Positions 6,134 to 10,800 of a stretch of DNA of 10,800 nt are shown here, one piece after another. The position numbers and the translations under genes were made by a program. The stretch comes from CAYMZB01 sp964394845 (lineage in GTDB: Bacteria; Patescibacteriota; Microgenomatia; Daviesbacterales; UBA10151), in the NCBI GenBank assembly GCA_964394845.1, contig CAYMZB010000016.1, forward strand, positions 1 through 10,800, written 5' to 3'. The notes below the pieces were generated by a model that searched no databases, was not told the DNA's origin, and worked only from the letters and a program-made list of their open reading frames with translations. How positions within the stretch are numbered: position 1 is the first letter of the stretch; the number at the start of each line of letters is the position of its first letter.

Positions 6134-6174
6134 TAAGTTTCTAAGTAATTCTTAGTGACTTGCAAGGGCTTTTT
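6127..6174 (+). terminator. Regulated intrinsic terminator of the trp leader
   Basis: GCCCUUG (6127-6133) pairs with CAAGGGC (6163-6169). Pairing continues inward through UAAGU with ACUUG and CUAAG (6141-6145) with CUUAG (6151-6155), giving roughly 18 pairs with one U-U mismatch and a UAAUU loop. UUUUU (6170-6174) follows at once. It ends 14 bases before the trpE start. With no other terminator after rpsI, it would also stop transcripts running in from the ribosomal operon. Confidence 0.93.
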
Positions 6175-6177
6175 AGT

Positions 6178-6181
6178 GGAG
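6178..6181 (+). promoter_or_regulatory. Ribosome-binding site of trpE
   Basis: GGAG lies seven bases before the trpE ATG and just outside the terminator hairpin, so it is not sequestered in either fold. Control is thus transcriptional rather than translational. It also fixes the trpE start. Confidence 0.75.
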
Positions 6182-6188
6182 AAAAAGT

Positions 6189-7547
6189 ATGTTTAATCTA
6201 CCTAAAATTTATCCATCGGCTGATGGACAAAAACCAACTTATATTAAGTTGGCGGAAGATATAGATTTTTATATGCTGTTTAGAAAAATAGAACAGCAAG
6301 TTAAGACCTGCTTTATTTTTGAATCTTTAGGTGAAGAAGAAAAATTCGCTAGATATTCTATTATTGGTTTTGACCCGAAAAGTATAATTAGTGCTAAGGG
6401 TAATACTATATTTATTGATGGCAAAGGGTTTAATGTAAAAAATCCATATTTTTCTCTCAGTCAAATTATGCCAAAAAAAGCAATTGCCAGAAATTATTGC
6501 GGAGGTTTAATAGGTTACCTAAGTTATGAAGCAGTTAACTATTTTGAAAATTCAATAAATGTTAAAGTACATCCCCTATTTGACCAATTTTTATTTGGAG
6601 TTTATACAGATGGAATTATTTTAGATAAATTAACAAATGAGATTTTCTATTTCTATTACGACATAGATAGGAGTAAGGCATTAAGAAAAATAATTAACTA
6701 TAAAATAAAAAATTCCTCTCTTAAAATAAAATTTTTAGGTGATTCATTAACTAAAGAAGAACATAAAGAGAAAGTCCTGCAGGTTAAAGAGGAAATTAAA
6801 GCAGGTAATGTTTTCCAATGTGAAGCGGGTTTTAAATCAGAATTTAAAATTCAGGGAGATGCACTAAAGATATATGAGAAATTAAGAAAGGTTAATCCAT
6901 CTCCATTTATGTATTACTTAAAATTTGGTAACAAAAAAATTATTGGCGCTAGCCCGGAGTTATTACTCGGACTACGGGATAATGAAATGCAAACTTCTCC
7001 TTTGGCAGGAACAATCAAAAGAGGAAAAGATCAAAAGGATGATCAAAGATTGGCACGCATGCTTTTATCAGACCCAAAAGAGATAGCTGAACATAATATG
7101 TTGGTTGATTTACATAGGAATGATATTGGTAGGGTAGCTGAATTTGGAACTGTTAAAATTAGACATTTAATGAGTGTTAAAAAATTCAGCCATGTTCAGC
7201 ATATCTCTAGTGAAATTGTTGGTATTTTAAGGAAGGGAGAAGATACGTTTTCAGCATTAGCTGCTAATTTTCCTGCAGGTACTTTAACTGGTGCTCCAAA
7301 GATTGAGGCCATGAAAATTATAGATAAGATAGAACAAGAAGCCCGTGGTCCTTATGGCGGAGCAGTAGGTCACTTTGGTTTTAACAAGGACTGTACTTTT
7401 GCAATTGCTATCCGGTCTTTATTTATCGCTGAAGATTATGGTTTTACTCAAACTTCTGGTGGGATAGTTTACGATTCTACGCCGGAAAAAGAATATGACG
7501 AAATCATAAGAAAATTAGCTGCGATGAAAGAGGTGTTAGGTGTATGA
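6189..7547 (+). CDS. trpE: Anthranilate synthase component I
   Basis: Converts chorismate to anthranilate using ammonia delivered by TrpG, the first committed step to tryptophan. Of 452 residues, about 15-150 form the N-terminal regulatory domain and about 190-445 the chorismate-binding domain. The N-domain keeps a FES motif (44-46, the LLES position that binds feedback tryptophan) and the partner motif NPSPFMYY follows at about 236-243, so feedback inhibition is plausible. Catalytic-domain signatures are GASPELLL (253-260), SPLAGTIKRG (270-279), EHNMLVDLHRNDIGRV (301-316), FPAGTLTGAPK (361-371), GPYGGAVGHFGF (387-398) and the metal-site SGGIVYDSTPEKEYDE. The usual GAGIVxDS has Gly in place of the second residue. 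PabB is an alternative for this fold, but the trp context decides. The stop overlaps trpG as ATGA. Confidence 0.97.
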   Translation: MFNLPKIYPSADGQKPTYIKLAEDIDFYMLFRKIEQQVKTCFIFESLGEEEKFARYSIIGFDPKSIISAKGNTIFIDGKGFNVKNPYFSLSQIMPKKAIARNYCGGLIGYLSYEAVNYFENSINVKVHPLFDQFLFGVYTDGIILDKLTNEIFYFYYDIDRSKALRKIINYKIKNSSLKIKFLGDSLTKEEHKEKVLQVKEEIKAGNVFQCEAGFKSEFKIQGDALKIYEKLRKVNPSPFMYYLKFGNKKIIGASPELLLGLRDNEMQTSPLAGTIKRGKDQKDDQRLARMLLSDPKEIAEHNMLVDLHRNDIGRVAEFGTVKIRHLMSVKKFSHVQHISSEIVGILRKGEDTFSALAANFPAGTLTGAPKIEAMKIIDKIEQEARGPYGGAVGHFGFNKDCTFAIAIRSLFIAEDYGFTQTSGGIVYDSTPEKEYDEIIRKLAAMKEVLGV

Positions 7548-8134
7548 AAGTTTTAATTATAGACAATTATGATTCTTTTACGTTTAATCTTTATCAAATG
7601 ATGGGCGAGATTTTAAAGGAAGTAAGTGGTCATTTTACTATTCAAGTAATTAGGAATGATGCTATTACTGTAGAGGAAATTAGAAAAAGAAAATATGACA
7701 AGATTATTATATCTCCGGGTCCTGGCAGTCCTTCTGACTCTAGATATTTTGGAGTATGCGGTAAAGTTTTAACTGAAATTGGTCAGCATACTCCTATTTT
7801 AGGGGTATGTCTTGGAATGCAGGGTATGGCCCATTTTTTTGGAGGGAAAGTAATTAAGGCAAAGTTACCAATGCATGGAAAAGTAAGTCTTCTACGTCAT
7901 GACAAAGAAGGATTGTTTAAAGGTTTGCCGCAAGGCCTGGAGGTTATGAGGTACCATTCTTTAATTGCCGAGAGGAAATCTTTGCCAAAGGTCTTAAGAA
8001 TTACTGCTGAGGCAAATGAAGAGATAATGGGTCTTAGACACAAAATTTATCCACTTGAAGGTGTTCAATTTCATCCGGAATCTTTTGCTACAGAAGGGGG
8101 AAAGAGAATATTGACCAATTTTCTATTTAACTAA
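7544..8134 (+). CDS. trpG: Anthranilate synthase component II (glutamine amidotransferase)
   Basis: Class I glutamine amidotransferase that hydrolyses glutamine and channels ammonia to TrpE. The 196 residues open with the family's LIIDNYDSFTFNLYQ and SPGPGSPSDS (57-66). The catalytic triad is C89 (GVCLGMQ), H177 and E179 (GVQFHPES). MHGKVSLLRHD (110-120) and MRYHSLIAE (135-143) correspond to the MHGKxS and YHSL motifs that contact the synthase subunit in TrpG/PabA proteins. It is not fused to TrpE or TrpD, as it is in some bacteria. GAGGTG at 7530-7535 sits eight bases before the ATG, within trpE. It may also serve folate synthesis if no pabA exists elsewhere, which cannot be judged here. Confidence 0.97.
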   Translation: MKVLIIDNYDSFTFNLYQMMGEILKEVSGHFTIQVIRNDAITVEEIRKRKYDKIIISPGPGSPSDSRYFGVCGKVLTEIGQHTPILGVCLGMQGMAHFFGGKVIKAKLPMHGKVSLLRHDKEGLFKGLPQGLEVMRYHSLIAERKSLPKVLRITAEANEEIMGLRHKIYPLEGVQFHPESFATEGGKRILTNFLFN

Positions 8135-8135
8135 A

Positions 8136-9146
8136 ATGAACATGAAAGTTTTAAACAAGCTAATAGGTGGAAATAACCTTTCCCAAAAAGAGGCCTCATT
8201 TCTACTTGAGGAAATTATTGCAGGTCACTTGACCCCTGCCCAAGCTGCTGCAGTACTCGTATCCCTCCGGACTAAAGGAGAAACAATAGATGAAATTTTA
8301 GGATTTATTCATACTATGAGAAAACATATGATTAAAATAGATGCTCCAAATGCTTTAGATATTGTTGGTACTGGGGGGGATGGATTAGGCACTTTTAATA
8401 TCTCTACTGCGGCTAGTTTTGTAGTGTCTGGTGCGGGTATACCTGTTGCTAAACATGGTAACAGGGCAGCGAGTAGTATTTGTGGCAGTGCAGATGTTTT
8501 AGAAAGTTTGGGAGTTAATATTAATATAACCCCAAAACAAGCTGAAAAAGTTTTTAGAAAAGCAGGAATGGTATTTCTATTTGCTCCTGGTTATCATCCT
8601 GCTATGAAACAAATTGCTCCAATAAGGAAAGAACTAGGTATGAGAACTATTTTTAATTATTTAGGACCGTTTTTAAATCCTGCTCAAACCAAAAGACAAC
8701 TTTTAGGTGTAGCTAATATAGAAATTGCAAAAAAATTAGCTATAGTTGCCACCAAACTTAAATTTACTCATCTAATAATTGCAACAAGCTTTGATGGTAT
8801 GGATGAAATTTCTACAACTTCAGAAACAAAAATCTTTGATATTCAAGGCTCTCGCTCAAGGTCTTATAAGATTTCACCACAACAATTTGGGATTAAGATG
8901 GCTAGAAAGAAAGATCTAGTAGGCGGAGATGCCAGTGAGAATGCCAAAATTATAAAGGATATCCTAGAAGGAAAGAAAGGACCTAAAAGCGATATAGTTG
9001 TTTTAAATAGTGCAGCGTCTTGTTATTTAGCTGGAAGAGTAAAAAATATAACCTCAGGAATTATTCTTGCGAGAGAATCAATTGACAGTGGAAGTGCACT
9101 TAAGATTTTACAAAATTTAATTTTGGAGACACAAAAATATGCATAA
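8136..9146 (+). CDS. trpD: Anthranilate phosphoribosyltransferase
   Basis: Transfers phosphoribose from PRPP to anthranilate. The 336-residue length and motifs are those of the stand-alone enzyme: an N-terminal helical domain, GTGGD (78-82) for the PRPP pyrophosphate, NIST (88-91), KHGNR (106-110), GSADVLESLGV (117-127), FAPGYHPAMKQIAPIRKELGMRT in part around 149-171, and the magnesium-binding DE pair in DGMDE (D223, E224). The usual KSG after KHGNRxxSS reads ICG, a change near the PRPP loop. There are two nearby ATGs (8136 and 8142) and neither has a Shine-Dalgarno sequence. Position 8136, one base after the trpG stop, is preferred for coupling, but 8142 is possible. It overlaps trpC by eight bases. 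Confidence 0.96.
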   Translation: MNMKVLNKLIGGNNLSQKEASFLLEEIIAGHLTPAQAAAVLVSLRTKGETIDEILGFIHTMRKHMIKIDAPNALDIVGTGGDGLGTFNISTAASFVVSGAGIPVAKHGNRAASSICGSADVLESLGVNINITPKQAEKVFRKAGMVFLFAPGYHPAMKQIAPIRKELGMRTIFNYLGPFLNPAQTKRQLLGVANIEIAKKLAIVATKLKFTHLIIATSFDGMDEISTTSETKIFDIQGSRSRSYKISPQQFGIKMARKKDLVGGDASENAKIIKDILEGKKGPKSDIVVLNSAASCYLAGRVKNITSGIILARESIDSGSALKILQNLILETQKYA

Positions 9147-9921
9147 AAAATTGGAAGAAATTATTTATAAAACAAAAAAAGATTTGTTAAAACGAAAAGA
9201 AAAAGAATCTTTCCATGATTTAAAGTCTTTGATTATTCCACAAAAAGAAAGATCATTTATCCAAGCCATCAAAAAATCTGAAAAAGGAACAATCGCAGTT
9301 ATTGCCGAAATAAAACTGGCTTCACCTAATGAGAAAAGCTTAGGGTCAAAAAAAGATGTCCGGGATAGAGTTGCAAAATATGAACAAGCTGATATAAATG
9401 CTATCTCTGTTGTGACTGAGCAACACTTCTTCAAGGGAGATCCAATGTTAATTAGAGAAATAAAACAAGTTGTTTCAATACCCATCTTACAAAAAGATTT
9501 TATAGTTGATTCTTATCAGTTATATGAGGCAAAAAGAGCAGGGGCTGATGCAATTTTATTAATTGCCCGAATTTTATCGGGGAAAGAGTTAAAAGTTTTA
9601 GTAAATCTAGCTAATAAGTTAAGGGTTGAGCCTGTAGTAGAAATAAATGATAAAAAAGATCTAAAAAAAGCTATAATCACTAAGACAAAGATAATTGCAG
9701 CTAATGCTAGGAATTTAGATACCTTTGAAATTGATGTTAATAAAGCTTGTGAGTTAATTGAAGAAATCCCCAGTAAGTTTATAAAGCTTGCTTTTTCTGG
9801 AGTTAAGGGAAAAGAAGAAATGATAGAGTATAGAAATGCAGGAGCAGATGGAGTATTAATAGGTACAGGTTTGATGAAAAGTAGAAATATTTCAGAATTT
9901 CTAGAAGGATTAAGTGTATGA
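9139..9921 (+). CDS. trpC: Indole-3-glycerol phosphate synthase
   Basis: Ring closure and decarboxylation of CdRP to indole-3-glycerol phosphate; (beta/alpha)8 barrel, 260 residues, not fused to TrpF. Aligning to the E. coli numbering with a shift of four to five residues, the active-site set is complete: E57 and K59 (AEIKLASP), K119 (LQKDF), E168 (VVEIND), N189 and R191 (NARNL), S220 (SGV). The phosphate loop IGTGLM is near the C-terminus. Two local changes stand out: SPNEKS where SPSKG is usual, and LAFSGV where most enzymes have xAESGI, so a highly conserved Glu beside S220 is Phe. GGAG (9125-9128) lies ten bases before the ATG, inside the end of trpD. The TGA overlaps the trpF start. Confidence 0.96.
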   Translation: MHKKLEEIIYKTKKDLLKRKEKESFHDLKSLIIPQKERSFIQAIKKSEKGTIAVIAEIKLASPNEKSLGSKKDVRDRVAKYEQADINAISVVTEQHFFKGDPMLIREIKQVVSIPILQKDFIVDSYQLYEAKRAGADAILLIARILSGKELKVLVNLANKLRVEPVVEINDKKDLKKAIITKTKIIAANARNLDTFEIDVNKACELIEEIPSKFIKLAFSGVKGKEEMIEYRNAGADGVLIGTGLMKSRNISEFLEGLSV

Positions 9922-10505
9922 CTCAAGTAAAAATCTGTGGAATTAGAACCATGGATGCAGCAAAAGCAGCAATAGAAGCAGGAGCTCACTTTTTGGGTTT
10001 TAATTTTGTACCAACTTCCAAAAGATATATTAATCCCAGGGATGCTTTAAGGATCATCAAGTTAATCAGAAGAAAAATAAAAATTGTTGGTGTTTTCCAA
10101 AATGCAGATGTAGATTATATAAATAATATGGCAGCTAATTTGGGTTTGGATTTTGTCCAACTACATGGACAGGAAAATAATGATTATATAAATATGGTAA
10201 GAGCATCAGTTATTAAATCGGTAACCCTTAAAGATCAATTGTCAAAAATTAAAACAAAATATTTTATATTAGACAGAGTCGATAGAAGTAAAGGGGAGAT
10301 GGTGAGTCTTACAAAGGCTGCAAGGCTTGCTACTGAATTTCCTATTTTTTATGCTGGTGGATTAAATAGCGATAATGTTGGAAAGATAATAAGGAAAGTC
10401 CGACCCTTTGCTGTTGATGTAGCTGGTGGTATTGAGACAAATGGTTATCAAGATCTAGAGAAAATAGACTTATTTATTAGATATGCCAAAGGAGTAGGTT
10501 TATGA
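9918..10505 (+). CDS. trpF: Phosphoribosylanthranilate isomerase
   Basis: Amadori rearrangement of PRA to CdRP, the substrate of the adjacent TrpC. The 195-residue (beta/alpha)8 barrel has the opening VKICGIR with the catalytic base C7, GFNFVPTSKRYI, FVQLHGQE (79-86), the catalytic acid D119 (FILDR), and the C-terminal phosphate site AGGLNSDN and DVAGGIETNG (family DVSSGVE). The stretch after D119 reads RVDRSKGEMVSL, so the glycine-rich GGTG/GGSG seen there in most TrpF is not recognisable. AAGGA at 9905-9909 lies eight bases before the ATG. Overlaps of four bases on each side (trpC and trpB) indicate coupled translation. Confidence 0.94.
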   Translation: MTQVKICGIRTMDAAKAAIEAGAHFLGFNFVPTSKRYINPRDALRIIKLIRRKIKIVGVFQNADVDYINNMAANLGLDFVQLHGQENNDYINMVRASVIKSVTLKDQLSKIKTKYFILDRVDRSKGEMVSLTKAARLATEFPIFYAGGLNSDNVGKIIRKVRPFAVDVAGGIETNGYQDLEKIDLFIRYAKGVGL

Positions 10506-10800
10506 AAACAGGTCACTTTGGAAAGTTTGGCGGTAGGTATGTACCGGAAATGTTAATTCCTGCATTGGAGGAGTTAGAGAAAACATATCTTGAAGCAAAG
10601 AAGGATAAAAATTTTCAGAAGGAATTTAAACATCTTCTTAAAACTTATTGTGGTAGACCAACACCATTAACTTTTGCCAAGAATTTATCAGAAAAATTAG
10701 GGGGAGCAAAAATATATTTAAAAAATGAGGGACTAAATCCTACAGGAGCACATAAGATTACTCACTGCATTGGTCAGGCTTTGCTTGCTAGGAGAATGGG
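10502..10800 (+). CDS. trpB: Tryptophan synthase beta chain, N-terminal part (3' end cut by window)
   Basis: PLP enzyme that condenses indole with serine to give tryptophan. The frame is open to the right edge and 99 codons are visible of an expected ~400. The opening HFGKFGGRYVPEMLIPALEEL is that of the TrpB1 type that pairs with TrpA, followed by GRPTPLTFAKNLSEKLG. The PLP lysine is K85 in TGAHK. The surrounding motif departs from the common form: KNEGLNPTGAHKITH rather than KREDLNHTGAHKINN, changing residues that flank the cofactor and indole site. AAAGGAG (10488-10494) lies seven bases ahead of the ATG, and the start overlaps the trpF stop as ATGA. trpA is expected downstream but is not in view. 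Confidence 0.95.
   Translation, partial: MKTGHFGKFGGRYVPEMLIPALEELEKTYLEAKKDKNFQKEFKHLLKTYCGRPTPLTFAKNLSEKLGGAKIYLKNEGLNPTGAHKITHCIGQALLARRM

Larger units (their letters stand above)
6002..6174 (+). promoter_or_regulatory. T-box riboswitch leader (predicted tRNA-Trp-responsive, transcriptional)
   Basis: This untranslated leader of trpE is read as a T-box element. In order it holds a hairpin with UGG triplets (6025-6050), a second hairpin in the Stem III position (GUAC-A-CUC 6074-6081 with GAG-C-GUAC 6089-6096), the T-box core AAGGUGGCACC (6102-6112), an antiterminator and a terminator that share bases 6127-6133. The bulge UGGC would pair with tRNA 3' end GCCA; G73 is the discriminator of bacterial tRNA-Trp, and UGG is the Trp codon. 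Uncharged tRNA-Trp should therefore stabilise the antiterminator and allow trp expression, while charged tRNA lets the terminator form. The space before Stem III is only about 70 nt, short for a conventional Stem I with its K-turn, AG bulge and distal loops, none of which I can assign. The T-box core and the switch are clear; specifier placement is inference. Confidence 0.87.

Noticed and set aside
9516..9989. 157-codon open frame on the minus strand across trpC/trpF
   Set aside because: It lies wholly opposite well-supported genes and its translation (rich in Ser, Phe, Leu and Cys) resembles no family; it is a shadow of A+T-rich coding sequence.
1..10800. CRISPR arrays, insertion sequences, tRNA or rRNA genes, phage or defence genes
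   Set aside because: No direct-repeat arrays, transposase-like frames, inverted-repeat ends or tRNA cloverleaf sequences were seen; coding density leaves room only in the 224-base trp leader.

Overview
This is an A+T-rich, densely packed bacterial chromosome segment with every gene on the + strand. It joins two blocks: the distal end of the spc/alpha ribosomal-protein region (partial secY, adk, map, infA, rpmJ, rpsM, rpsK, rpsD, rpoA, rplQ, then rplM, rpsI; 1-5964) and a tryptophan biosynthesis operon in the order trpE-G-D-C-F-B (6189 to the right edge, where trpB is cut). The only intergenic stretch above 60 bases is the 224-base leader between rpsI and trpE.

Organism: the compact overlapping genes, a short adenylate kinase without the long LID, an enlarged loop in IF1 and the SecY sequence suggest a Candidate Phyla Radiation (Patescibacteria) genome, possibly Microgenomates-like. 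This is an inference from sequence character, not from a tree. Several genes (secY, trpE, trpC, trpF) end in TGA and Trp is TGG, so UGA is a stop here and the UGA=Gly code of Absconditabacteria/Gracilibacteria does not apply.

Ribosomal block: genes abut or overlap by a few bases (ATGA or TAATG junctions), which suggests one long coupled transcript. It encodes the protein export channel, nucleotide and N-terminal Met processing, initiation factor 1, ribosomal proteins of both subunits and the RNA polymerase alpha subunit. No terminator is visible after rpsI.

Leader (5965-6188): a good extended -10 promoter is followed by a transcriptional T-box riboswitch. A T-box core with a UGGC bulge sits in a perfectly paired antiterminator. 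That antiterminator shares its 3' strand with a long intrinsic terminator ending in five U's. The C of UGGC pairs with discriminator G73, as found in bacterial tRNA-Trp, and UGG triplets lie in the only strong upstream hairpin. The region available for Stem I is about 70 nt and does not show the usual long, multi-element Stem I. The likely logic is that uncharged tRNA-Trp stabilises the antiterminator and turns on trpEGDCFB.

Trp operon: TrpE/TrpG convert chorismate to anthranilate, TrpD adds phosphoribose, TrpF isomerises, TrpC closes indole-glycerol phosphate, and TrpB (with a presumed TrpA beyond the window) makes tryptophan. Catalytic residues are visible in all, with local departures in TrpF, TrpC and TrpB. 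A complete, T-box-controlled trp operon would be noteworthy in a reduced genome of this type.
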